In this document: positions 24,955 through 33,216 of the stretch, piece after piece
Layout of the letters: each line of letters opens with the position of its first letter
Position numbering within the stretch: position 1 is the first letter of the stretch
Assembly (NCBI GenBank): GCA_028875185.1
Contig: JAPPFH010000102.1
Location: 1 to 64,000 of the forward strand
Length of the DNA: 64,000 bases
From: Chloroflexota bacterium
GTDB taxonomy: Bacteria > Chloroflexota > Anaerolineae > Aggregatilineales > Phototrophicaceae
Direction: 5' to 3'
Made by a program: the position numbers and the translations under genes
The notes under the pieces: model-generated
What the model was told of the DNA's origin: nothing
Seen by the model: only the letters and a program-made list of their open reading frames with translations
Database searches by the model: none

Positions 24955-25953
24955 ATGAAAGTCGAAGACATCAAGCTGTATTACGAATACAACGATTGGG
25001 CGAACACGCGCATCCTCGACGCGGCGGACAAGCTCACCGAATCGCAGCTGATTGCGCCAAACGAATTTGGCTGGGGCGATCTGCGAGGCGCCCTCGTCCA
25101 TATCCTGGACGCCGAATACGGCTGGTTTAGTTTTCTCTTCGGCCGCGAAGACGAAGGCATCCTTAATCCAGAGGCATTCGCCGATGTCGCCGCCCTACGC
25201 GCGCGCTGGGCTCAGCAAAGCGATATCACGCGCCAGTGCCTCGCCACGTTGCAAGATGAAGACCTCTATCGACTCCATACCAGAGAGCGCGGCGGAAGAA
25301 CCTATAACTGGACGCTCTGGCAAGTGCTGGTCCACGTGGTCAATCACGGCACGCAGCATCGCGCTGAATCCGCCGCCCTGCTGACTGGCTTCGGGCACTC
25401 GCCCGGTGATATGGACATGTCGCTGTTCTACAACATGCGCGATATCAACTCAAGCGAGAGCGACAAAATCAAGCGCGAAGATATCCAATTGCTGCTTCGC
25501 TACAACGACTGGGCGAACGACAGAATTCTCAACTGCGCAGAGCAAGTCACGAGCCAGCAACTGAGCGCGGCGAATGACTTTGGCTGGGGCAGTCTGCGTG
25601 GCGCGCTCGTCCATCTGATGGAAGCCGAATACGCCTGGCGCGTCCTGCTGAAAGATGGCGATCACATTGAATGGCTGCAGCCGGACAATTTCCCCGATGT
25701 CGCCGCCATTCGCGCGCGCTGGATCATCGAACGAGCGGCATTCTGGCGCTATATTGACGGTCTGAGCGATGAAGACTTGAGCAGCGTAATCAGCTATGAG
25801 GGCGATGAAATCCGCCACCGCGTCCTCTGGCATTGCCTCGCCCACGTCGTTAATCACGGCACGCAGCACCGCGCCGAGTGCGCCGCCCTCTTGACCGGGT
25901 TCGGCTGCTCGCCGGGCAATGTCGATTTCACCGAGTTCTTGCTGGAAGACTGA
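24955..25953 (+). CDS. Tandem DinB/YfiT-like protein
   Basis: 332 residues made of two copies of a DinB-like four-helix domain (about 1-160 and 175-332). Both halves start with 'IKLYYEYNDWANTRIL' or 'IQLLLRYNDWANDRIL', continue with 'FGWG-LRGALVH--EAEY-W', and end with 'HVVNHGTQHRAE-AALLTGFG-SPG'. The two or three metal-binding His of the family (in 'ALVH' and 'NHGTQHR') are kept in each half. DinB proteins are metal-dependent thiol-transferase-like or unknown enzymes, usually single-domain. GGAGG precedes the ATG. Confidence 0.9.
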   Translation: MKVEDIKLYYEYNDWANTRILDAADKLTESQLIAPNEFGWGDLRGALVHILDAEYGWFSFLFGREDEGILNPEAFADVAALRARWAQQSDITRQCLATLQDEDLYRLHTRERGGRTYNWTLWQVLVHVVNHGTQHRAESAALLTGFGHSPGDMDMSLFYNMRDINSSESDKIKREDIQLLLRYNDWANDRILNCAEQVTSQQLSAANDFGWGSLRGALVHLMEAEYAWRVLLKDGDHIEWLQPDNFPDVAAIRARWIIERAAFWRYIDGLSDEDLSSVISYEGDEIRHRVLWHCLAHVVNHGTQHRAECAALLTGFGCSPGNVDFTEFLLED

Positions 25954-25972
25954 TACAGCTTAATCAGGCACG

Positions 25973-26144
25973 TTATTTCGGAAGTGGTGAATATTGCGGA
26001 TATGAGCTACCCAGTTTGACAACAATGTAGGGGCGGCATATCATGCCGCCCGCGTTACACAAAGAAATTCGGGCGATCTGCTAGGTCGCCCCTACACCGT
26101 CTTATCAGTGTGTAACCGCGATTTTTGCCACTCCCTTATTTCGG
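25973..26144. mobile_element. MITE-like element with 7-9 bp target duplication
   Basis: Direct repeats TTATTTCGG lie at 25973-25981 and 26136-26144. The ends of the enclosed 155 or so bp are imperfect inverted repeats: GGAAGTGGTGAATATTGCGG on the left, GGGAGTGGCAAAAATCGCGG on the right (reversed), 15 of 20 matching. The interior is two GTAGGGGCG palindromes (26027-26095). A similar single end, GAAGTGGTGAAATAGCGG, follows galE near 11980. Confidence 0.65.
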
Positions 26145-26258
26145 CTGAATAGCAGTAATAGGCACGATTCGCTAAACTTGTATAAAAGAGATGGAATCTC
26201 CCATCGCTGTTCCTCACTTGGAGGCTGCTACGTTGTCTCCGCCCGATCTAGTTGTATA

Positions 26259-27036
26259 GTATCTCGATATCCTGGCGGAAGAGGGTATACCCTCCCTCTC
26301 GCTGGGCGCCCTGGATGGCTGGACGCTGACCGACTTCTTCGAGAACCTCTATCTCAACATCGCCGGTCCGGAGATGTATCACAAACTCTTCGTGACGCAC
26401 GAAGTCGAATGGACCGATCCCACCGTCGTCAGCGCGCTCGAACACTCCGCCGAAGCGGTATCACCGACCGTCTCGCGCCTGGCGGGCGGCTCGGACGGCG
26501 CCCTGGCCACCGGTTTCATCGATGCCATAGACAAGTTCATGGCGGGCGAAGCCGGGATCTACCCCTTGGCCAGTTTCGTGCGCAGCTTCGCCGAAGCCAA
26601 CTTCCCGGGCCAGACCTGCCCCGATGATTTCGGCTTCTTCCAATTCCCGACCATCAACGAAATGTACGCCAACTCGGTCGTTCTCGGCGGCAATTTCTTC
26701 ATCATGTTCAACGACCGGCCCGAAGTGCGCGAATGGATGAATTGGATAGCCGGCGCCGAAGCGCAGGAATTGATCGCGACCCAGGAAACGGGACCACAGC
26801 TCTCAGCCAATTACAACGTCTCCGCCGATGTCTACGCCGAGCCCTGTGACGGCACCGCCGCGGCTATGGTCGCCAACGCCAACCATGTCGCCTTTGACGG
26901 CTCCGACCTGGCGCCGGGCGCCATCGGCGGCGATGCCATGTTCACCGGCCTGCAAGACCTGGTCGCCAATCCCGACGCCGTGATGGAGGTCGCCCAGTTC
27001 ATCGAGGATGTCGCCGATACCGCCTACGACATGTAA
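26259..27036 (+). pseudogene. Sugar ABC transporter substrate-binding protein, N-terminal half missing
   Basis: The reading frame is open from just after TAG 26257 and reads 'YLDILAEEGIPSLSLGALDG', then 'WTLTDFFENLYLNIAG' and on to the normal C-terminus at 27036. This corresponds to the C-terminal 55-60% of a solute-binding protein of the MalE/UgpB class. The signal peptide and first lobe are absent, and the preceding 110 bp do not encode them in any frame. The nearest internal ATG (26374) would give 220 residues with no signal peptide. A deletion or rearrangement removed the start; the MITE ending at 26144 lies just upstream. The transporter permeases downstream are complete. Confidence 0.8.
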
Positions 27037-27057
27037 GCCAAGTAAACAGTTGGTTTT

Positions 27058-27087
27058 GAGGGCAGTCCAAGCGGGCTGCCCTCTTTT
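27058..27087 (+). terminator. Hairpin terminator/attenuator between binding protein and permease
   Basis: GAGGGCAG (27058-27065) pairs with CTGCCCTC (27076-27083), followed by TTTT. An intrinsic terminator at this place in sugar ABC operons usually lets the binding protein be made in excess over the permeases. Confidence 0.75.
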
Positions 27088-27133
27088 GCCCTTTCGCTTC
27101 CAATCGAGAAGAAACTGTACTGACGTACATAAA

Positions 27134-28039
27134 ATGCAGTCTCGCCGATTCAGCAAACTGATTCCCTGGCTCTTCGCCGCGCCGGCGCTCATATCGCTGA
27201 CGCTCTTCTTCGTCTATCCCAGCATCGTCACAATTTTCTTGAGCTTCACCCGCGGCACGATCACCACGCCAGCCAAAGAATTCGTCGGCCTCGACAACTA
27301 TCGCATTCTCCTGACCGAAGACCGCTTCTTCCTCAGCTTCGAAGATGGCGCAATTAGCGGCGCGCTGGTCAACAGCTTCGCCTGGCTCATCATATTTCCG
27401 ACAGCTATCGTGCTCATCGGTCTGCTGGTCGCAGTCTTGGCCGACAAAGTCAAATACGAAGCCATCATCAAATCCATCATGTTCATGCCGATGGCGATCT
27501 CGGCCACCGCAGCAGCGGTAATCTTTCGCCTGCTTTACAATCAGGATCCCAACCTCGGCTCGCTCAATGCCTTCCTGGCGGCGCTCTTCCCCGATTTCGC
27601 GCCGATCGCCTTCCTGGGCAGTGTTGAATTCGCCAATCTCGCGGTGATCTTCGCCGGCGTCTGGATTTCGACCGGCCTCTCCGTCGTTGTGCTATCCGCC
27701 GCCTACAAAGCCGTTCCCGCTGAAATCCACGAAGCGGGCCGCATCGACGGGGCCAATGCCTGGCAGCTCTTCTGGCGCGTGTCCCTGCCCATGCTCAGCG
27801 GACCGGTCACCTTCATCGCCATCACCATGATCATCAACGCGCTGAAGATGATCGATTTGGTGCTGGTGATGACCAAGGGCGCTCCCCGCGGCGCCACCCG
27901 CATCATCGGCTACACCGTATTCTGGGAAACTTTCAACAACAACCGCACGGGCTATGGCAGCGCCGTCGCCGTCATTCTCTTGATACTGGTCATGCCATTC
28001 ATCATCTATCAAGTGCGGCGCGTCCGCCGCGAACTATGA
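27134..28039 (+). CDS. Sugar ABC transporter permease (MalF type)
   Basis: 301 residues from ATG 27134, with six membrane spans. The cytoplasmic EAA loop is visible as 'EAGRIDGANAWQLFWRVSLP', which contacts the ATPase. The start has no strong ribosome site; upstream in-frame starts would read through the terminator, so ATG 27134 is chosen. It is followed after 7 bp by the second permease. No ATPase gene is present; a shared MsmX/UgpC-like ATPase elsewhere is expected. With the truncated binding protein, the system may be inactive or may use another binding protein. Confidence 0.92.
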   Translation: MQSRRFSKLIPWLFAAPALISLTLFFVYPSIVTIFLSFTRGTITTPAKEFVGLDNYRILLTEDRFFLSFEDGAISGALVNSFAWLIIFPTAIVLIGLLVAVLADKVKYEAIIKSIMFMPMAISATAAAVIFRLLYNQDPNLGSLNAFLAALFPDFAPIAFLGSVEFANLAVIFAGVWISTGLSVVVLSAAYKAVPAEIHEAGRIDGANAWQLFWRVSLPMLSGPVTFIAITMIINALKMIDLVLVMTKGAPRGATRIIGYTVFWETFNNNRTGYGSAVAVILLILVMPFIIYQVRRVRREL

Positions 28040-28046
28040 GGACGCC

Positions 28047-29642
28047 TTGGACGCGCAAAGCCTAAACGTCAGCAGACGCCCAAGCCTGACGGAATCTCTT
28101 ATCACGCTCACAAGGCGCGGACCGATTCACGCGATTCTGCTGATTATCGGGGTCATCTGGCTGGCGCCATCGGTTGGCTTGGCCGTCACCTCCTTCCGTA
28201 CGCGCGGCGATATCTCGGCTTCCGGCTGGTGGACCGTCGCGGGCGGGCATCGCACCGTCACCGACCAGATATGGGAACTTGAAGTTATCGAATCTGGCGG
28301 GAGCGGTGAAAACACGGTCGTCGGCGGCGATACCATAAGCGGCGAATTGCTGACCGACGCCATTGAAGGGTTACCGGTCGCCACTGTCGGCCGGGTCCGC
28401 ATTCAGCAGATCATCGGCAACATCACTGTCGAATCGTTTGGCCAGCCCATTGAACTCGCTGGCGTCGGCACGGTCACCATACACGCGGACGGCGCCTACG
28501 ATTTCGCGCCAGCAGGCGGTTATTCCGGAGCGCTTGTGGCCGAAATTGAAAGCACGGATACACCCTTCACCGCCGAATTCCAGCTGCAAGGCTTTGAATC
28601 GATTCAAGGCGAGCTGGAAATCGAGGCAATCGGCGAATCGGAACGCGTGCCCCGCGCCGGCAAGATTATCGTATACGATAACGGCAGTTACGACTTCGAG
28701 CCGCGCGCAAGCTTCGTTGGAACATTCGAAGCGACGATCGACCCGGCCGCTGTCACTAACCCGCCATTCACGATTCAATACGCTATGGAGCGCGCCGGTG
28801 GCCCGCTATTGACAGCGGATGTTGACACCGATTTGCGCCTGCCGCTTGCCGGTACGCTTCATGTCAGCGCCGATGGTCAGTTCGAGTTCAAAGCCGCGCC
28901 TGACTTCGCTGGAACCATCGAGATGGAACTGGGCATTCAGAATCCGCTGCTGACGCTGGAAAACTATGTCGAAGTATTCACGCGCGAGCAGCTGGCCGAA
29001 CCCGGTTTTGTCAACTTCTTCAAGAACAGTTTCATCATCACCATTCCCAGCACACTCTTGACTATCGTCTTCGCAGCGACGGCCGCCTACGCCTTCTGCT
29101 GGCTGAACCTGCCCTTCCGCAATGTCTTCTACCTCTTGTGCATCGCCATGCTCATCGTCCCCATGCAAACCACCTGGATCCCGGTGCTGCGTATGTTGAA
29201 CGCCGCCGGCTTGATCGGTACTTTCCCCGGCATCTGGATCGCGCACGCCTCCTATGGCACGCCCTTCGCCATCTTCTTGCTTTACAGTTTCTTCCGCGAC
29301 CTGCCCGCCGAACTCTTTGAAGCGGCGCGAGTCGATGGCGCCTCCGAATTCGGCATGTTCTTCCGCATTGTCATCCCGCTGTCTATGCCCGCCATCGCCT
29401 CGCTGGGCATCTTTCAATTCGTCTGGATTTGGAACGACCTGATGAATGCGCTGATTTTCCTGGTCGACCAGCAGAAGTTCCCGCTCACCGTCGGTATTCG
29501 CCAGCTCGTCGGCAAATATGCCAACGAATGGGATATTCTCGCATCCAGCGCATTCATCACCATGGTCGTGCCCCTCATCGTCTTCTTCAGCCTGCAGCGT
29601 TACTTCGTCCGCGGCGTGACCGCCGGCGCAGTAAAGGGATAA
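28047..29642 (+). CDS. Sugar ABC transporter permease (MalG type) with large extracytoplasmic insert
   Basis: 531 residues from TTG 28047 (GAGGAC upstream); family members are about 275-300. TM1 is at about 28-50. The usual short loop from 'SGWWTV' (60-65) to 'LLTLENYVEVF' (301-311) is expanded by about 235 residues. The insert has three repeats of the cadherin/VCBS-like pattern 'GTVTIHADGAYDFAP-YSG' at about 141-163, 205-227 and 269-291, and no hydrophobic span. The C-terminal part is a normal MalG core with five spans and EAA loop 'EAARVDGASEFGMFFRIVIP'. The insert should lie outside the membrane and might replace or assist the binding protein. The frame is continuous and shows no sign of a chimeric assembly. 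Confidence 0.9.
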   Translation: MDAQSLNVSRRPSLTESLITLTRRGPIHAILLIIGVIWLAPSVGLAVTSFRTRGDISASGWWTVAGGHRTVTDQIWELEVIESGGSGENTVVGGDTISGELLTDAIEGLPVATVGRVRIQQIIGNITVESFGQPIELAGVGTVTIHADGAYDFAPAGGYSGALVAEIESTDTPFTAEFQLQGFESIQGELEIEAIGESERVPRAGKIIVYDNGSYDFEPRASFVGTFEATIDPAAVTNPPFTIQYAMERAGGPLLTADVDTDLRLPLAGTLHVSADGQFEFKAAPDFAGTIEMELGIQNPLLTLENYVEVFTREQLAEPGFVNFFKNSFIITIPSTLLTIVFAATAAYAFCWLNLPFRNVFYLLCIAMLIVPMQTTWIPVLRMLNAAGLIGTFPGIWIAHASYGTPFAIFLLYSFFRDLPAELFEAARVDGASEFGMFFRIVIPLSMPAIASLGIFQFVWIWNDLMNALIFLVDQQKFPLTVGIRQLVGKYANEWDILASSAFITMVVPLIVFFSLQRYFVRGVTAGAVKG

Positions 29643-29649
29643 TTGACCG

Positions 29650-30654
29650 ATGCCAGCCTCACTCGCGACAGGCTTTACGATGCTCCTTGCTCGACCACTC
29701 GCCATTTTCCTCGCATTGGCGCTTTCGCCGCCGGCTTCCGCGCTGACGGTGGTCATCAGCGTACCCGAAGACTATGAGACCATTGGCGAAGCCATTGCCG
29801 CCGCCCCCGCTGGCGCCATCATCGAGATTGGCGCTGGAACCTACGCCGAGTCGCTGGTCATCAACGCGCCCGTCAGCCTGCGCCCGGCTGGCAGCGGCGA
29901 GGCGCTGCTCGCCCCAGAGATTGACGAGCCAGTCATCACCGTCATCGACACGGAGGCTGTCACCATCGAGGGGCTGTCCATCATCGGCGGCGAATACGGC
30001 ATCTTCGTCAGCCGCAGCCAAGACGTCACCATCCGCGATAACATCGTCTCGGGCAGTCGCCTGGTCGGCATCAAGGTGCGTCTAGGAGCGGCCGACATCT
30101 TGGACAACACCGTCTTCCACGCCCAACCGCCCTACGGCATGGGCATCCACGTCACCAATACGACGCAATGGCCGCCATCGCGGGTTATCGGGAATCTCGT
30201 CTTCGGGAATACGCGCAGCGGCATCTACACCAATATGACCGGCATGATTGAGGTGATGGACAATATCGTGGCGGACAACGGCCAACACGGCATCGCCATC
30301 ACCGAGATGTCACATGCGGATGTCTTCGGCAATATGGTTGTGGATAACGCCCTAACGGGGATTCAACTGCTGGATATGTCGATTGCGCATATCTGCGATA
30401 ACATCGTCTCGGATACGCGCGGGTCAAGCGAGGCGCCGCAGATCCGCCAAGGCAATGGCATCATCGTTGACTACCACTCCGAAGCCACTTTGTCCGGCAA
30501 CTCGATCCAGGGCAGCGCCCAGCACGGCATCAGCATCCTCTTTGGCTCTACCGTCTACCTGCACAAAAACACCATCGAGGACAGCGGCGGACGACCGATC
30601 TTCATGGATGAAAGCGAGGCGCTTGAAGGGCGCGGCTGCGCGACTGACGAGTGA
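29650..30654 (+). CDS. Secreted right-handed parallel beta-helix (NosD/CASH-like) protein
   Basis: 334 residues. Signal peptide (1-34, ending 'PPASA'), then 'VPEDYETIGEAIAAAPAGAI', the standard entry strand of pectin-lyase-like beta-helices, followed by coils such as 'TIRDNIVSGSRLVGIKV' and 'IEVMDNIVADNGQHGIAIT'. Such proteins bind or cut polysaccharides; no clear catalytic set was seen. It begins 7 bp after the permease stop and is thus part of the transporter operon, which supports a link to polysaccharide use. Confidence 0.85.
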   Translation: MPASLATGFTMLLARPLAIFLALALSPPASALTVVISVPEDYETIGEAIAAAPAGAIIEIGAGTYAESLVINAPVSLRPAGSGEALLAPEIDEPVITVIDTEAVTIEGLSIIGGEYGIFVSRSQDVTIRDNIVSGSRLVGIKVRLGAADILDNTVFHAQPPYGMGIHVTNTTQWPPSRVIGNLVFGNTRSGIYTNMTGMIEVMDNIVADNGQHGIAITEMSHADVFGNMVVDNALTGIQLLDMSIAHICDNIVSDTRGSSEAPQIRQGNGIIVDYHSEATLSGNSIQGSAQHGISILFGSTVYLHKNTIEDSGGRPIFMDESEALEGRGCATDE

Positions 30655-30665
30655 GCATTTGCATC

Positions 30666-31634
30666 CTATTCGAATTCCAAAGAATTCAACCCCAGAATGC
30701 TGTAATATTCGGCTTTGCGTTCGGCATCATGCAGGATATCCTCAACCGTAAACAAGTAGTTCACGCTAAGTCGGCTAGATTCGATATCGCTCCTAGCTTG
30801 CGCAGATAAAGAAACCGCCGTCATAACTAGTACCGTGATTGCACCCGGGCTCTCCTCTTTCGAGCGCCGCAAGCTCTTTATTGCCGCGCCGACGCGTTCG
30901 AGAACACCCGCCGGGTCGATGCCACCCTTTACTTCCACTGCGGCCTGGATCCTACCCTTTGTGACGACCTCGATATCCGGCTCAGATCCCATTCGAACAG
31001 TACGTCCATCGACGAGATTCAATGCTACTGCTCGACTTGATATGTCTACCGAACTATCACGTTCTATCAAGCCTACACGGTGCAACTGAGATAGCAAATC
31101 TCGCCTCATAATCTCTTCGACAAGGTCACCCTTTCTATTCTGCCAAGATCCTTGCGCCTGAGATCCGGCAGCCATACCGCGCCACAAGTCAAACTCGCGT
31201 GTTTCTATTTCTTGCTCCTGTTCAATCAATGCGCAAATCAACGTATTCAGCCGTTGGGCAATACGCAGAGCTACCTCAGAGCTTGGAAAACATTCTGTCC
31301 GCTCGTAACGAATTGTTGAAAGTCCGACCTGATTCATGGACTTTTGCGACACCATCGACAGCATTCTGTAATAGCCTGCTGAGCGATTGACACTCGTCAG
31401 AACAGTTGGATGGGCAAAGACAATGATCGGTTTTATTCCATTGTGGATGATCCTATTCCAAGCCATATCGGAGATGTTGAGATCCGGCAGATCCCAAAAG
31501 AGAGTTTCGCCCGGAATACTTTCAATCTGTTCCGCTACTTCCAAGAGTTGCCATTCATGAAGGCGCTGATGAAAGAAAATGCTTTTCTGCAGTTGGTCAA
31601 GCGCCCACGCTCGCTGTTTTTCAGTCTGCATCAC
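30666..31634 (-). CDS. Type II restriction endonuclease, XcyI-like
   Basis: 322 residues. A PD-(D/E)XK site is visible: 'GSEPDIEVV' (P219, D220) and 'AAVEVKGGID' (E234, K236). The 'EVKGGIDPAGVLERVGAA' segment and its pairing with an SPPY-type methyltransferase suggest the XcyI/Cfr9I group (CCCGGG cutters), but the exact target is an inference. The start overlaps the end of the methylase gene by 14 bases on the same strand, so the methylase is made first. The segment is clearly less GC-rich than its neighbours and probably was acquired by transfer. Confidence 0.75.
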   Translation of the reverse strand: MMQTEKQRAWALDQLQKSIFFHQRLHEWQLLEVAEQIESIPGETLFWDLPDLNISDMAWNRIIHNGIKPIIVFAHPTVLTSVNRSAGYYRMLSMVSQKSMNQVGLSTIRYERTECFPSSEVALRIAQRLNTLICALIEQEQEIETREFDLWRGMAAGSQAQGSWQNRKGDLVEEIMRRDLLSQLHRVGLIERDSSVDISSRAVALNLVDGRTVRMGSEPDIEVVTKGRIQAAVEVKGGIDPAGVLERVGAAIKSLRRSKEESPGAITVLVMTAVSLSAQARSDIESSRLSVNYLFTVEDILHDAERKAEYYSILGLNSLEFE

Positions 31635-33111
31635 GAATTCCGGGCTTTTTCCAAATGAGAATGCTTTTTCTTAGCGCCTCGCGCCCGTATTTTCCCATCT
31701 GCTGGCTGCTGTTACCCTTTCGCTGTTGAAGAACGTGTATGGATTCCGGCTCGAATCCGAGGCTTGCTGCAATATCGGTCATCAGCAGGTCCACGGGGAT
31801 GACCTCACCGCTGTAACGTACGTTATCATTAACAATCCCGACGTACGCGCCGGGCTTACAAACGCGAAACAGCTCCAACGTTACGAATGCCAGTTCGGTA
31901 AAGTAACCCTCCACCATTGAAATTACGCCTGTGTTATTCACTTCTCGCCGTCGGCTTCGGATTCTCAACGCGTCAAGAATCTCTTGAAATGCTCGGTTTT
32001 GCGCCAGCACATCATAGACATAGTCAAATGCACTTAATCGCCCTAGCGATTCATACAGCGCTTGGAGTCGCTTCAACTTTGAACGGTTTTCTACAGTGCA
32101 GCTGATCATATCCTGCCTTAACGCTATGACCTCTTTATTGGTCAATCCGAGAAACGCCAACTCGAGTGCATAAGTTCGAGTGTAATCGTATCGGTTGCAA
32201 TAGGGCGGAGATGTTATCACCGCATCAAACTGTCCGGTATCTTGCCGCGGCAATGCATCCAACACGGTCCCTTGAATGAGCTGTTGCTTGCCGGAATGTA
32301 CAGAATCGACGTCTGTCAAAGCGACATCAGAGATTATCAAATCCAGCGCCTTGAGAATTGCGGTCTTTACATCCAGTATTGATGCTTTGCGAAATTCCTT
32401 GTACGGCCTTTTCCCGGCCGCAACGCGCTTTTGATTTCGCTTGCGAACTTTGTCCGAACGAATGTCCCAACGCAAGAACTGACCGTCTTTACTCGTATAA
32501 CTTATGTCTTCCAGAATGGAAAGCAGTACGAACTTTAGAAGAGACTTAAGGCTTTTACACGTTACAAGGTTGACGAATTGCTCGTCATACCACATCAACT
32601 CCGCTTCAGTGTCCGTATCAAAGGCATGCAGCGTGATTGGTATGTGAGAGAATCGTCGCTGTGACTGTCCAGTAGGTGTCGACTCGACCCATTGGCGTAC
32701 TGATTTTAATTCCGACACAACGTGTGACCCAGTTTGCGACTTCGCTAGCCATACGATGTCGCAAATCGGCAAGACTTCGATACCCGTGGCATCGAGGCCG
32801 CATTCACGCGCAGCGAGCAGCGCTGTCGATACGCCAGCAAAAGGATCCAAAATATGGCTTGGCGGCTTCAAGCCAAAAGACTCAATCAGCTTGTGCACCA
32901 GTTGCGCGGAGAAGGCCTCTTTGTACTTGAACCACCGGTGCATCTTCACATTTTTGTTTGCTTGGAAGCTAACAAGACGTCGATTAAATCTCTGTGTTGG
33001 CTGCAATATTGAACCGTACTTTAGCTCAAGTTCGATTCGCGCGTCTGTGAACGTCGCTCGGTCAGTCTCGTAGATTTTTCTAAGTTCGCCTTCAATCGGA
33101 GCAAAAGTCAT
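31621..33111 (-). CDS. Type II DNA methyltransferase, N4-cytosine type
   Basis: 496 residues. SAM-binding motif 'DPFAGVSTALLAA' (89-101) and catalytic motif IV 'TSPPY' (300-304), which fits N4-methylcytosine enzymes. The long region between the motifs holds the likely recognition domain. It protects host DNA against the overlapping endonuclease gene. A palindrome upstream (33143-33156) may be a control site. Low G+C relative to the flanking VWA and beta-helix genes supports horizontal arrival of the pair. Confidence 0.88.
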   Translation of the reverse strand: MTFAPIEGELRKIYETDRATFTDARIELELKYGSILQPTQRFNRRLVSFQANKNVKMHRWFKYKEAFSAQLVHKLIESFGLKPPSHILDPFAGVSTALLAARECGLDATGIEVLPICDIVWLAKSQTGSHVVSELKSVRQWVESTPTGQSQRRFSHIPITLHAFDTDTEAELMWYDEQFVNLVTCKSLKSLLKFVLLSILEDISYTSKDGQFLRWDIRSDKVRKRNQKRVAAGKRPYKEFRKASILDVKTAILKALDLIISDVALTDVDSVHSGKQQLIQGTVLDALPRQDTGQFDAVITSPPYCNRYDYTRTYALELAFLGLTNKEVIALRQDMISCTVENRSKLKRLQALYESLGRLSAFDYVYDVLAQNRAFQEILDALRIRSRRREVNNTGVISMVEGYFTELAFVTLELFRVCKPGAYVGIVNDNVRYSGEVIPVDLLMTDIAASLGFEPESIHVLQQRKGNSSQQMGKYGREALRKSILIWKKPGIRDAD

Positions 33112-33142
33112 TAACTGCTTAATGGCTCAATATCCTTTCGTT

Positions 33143-33156
33143 ATATGCGAACATAT
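33143..33156. promoter_or_regulatory. Palindrome upstream of the methylase gene
   Basis: ATATG-CGAA-CATAT lies 32 bp upstream of the methylase start in an AT-rich 105-bp gap. It could be bound by the methylase itself or by a host factor. No separate C-protein gene is seen. Confidence 0.4.
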
Positions 33157-33216
33157 GATTCATTATAGTCGATACAGCGAACTTGCTCAAATGGATGCCA
33201 TTAGAATCAAGCGGAC

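Noticed and set aside
28806-29756. 316-codon leftward frame opposite the second permease
   Set aside because: Highly charged shadow with no membrane or domain pattern; the permease core is unmistakable.
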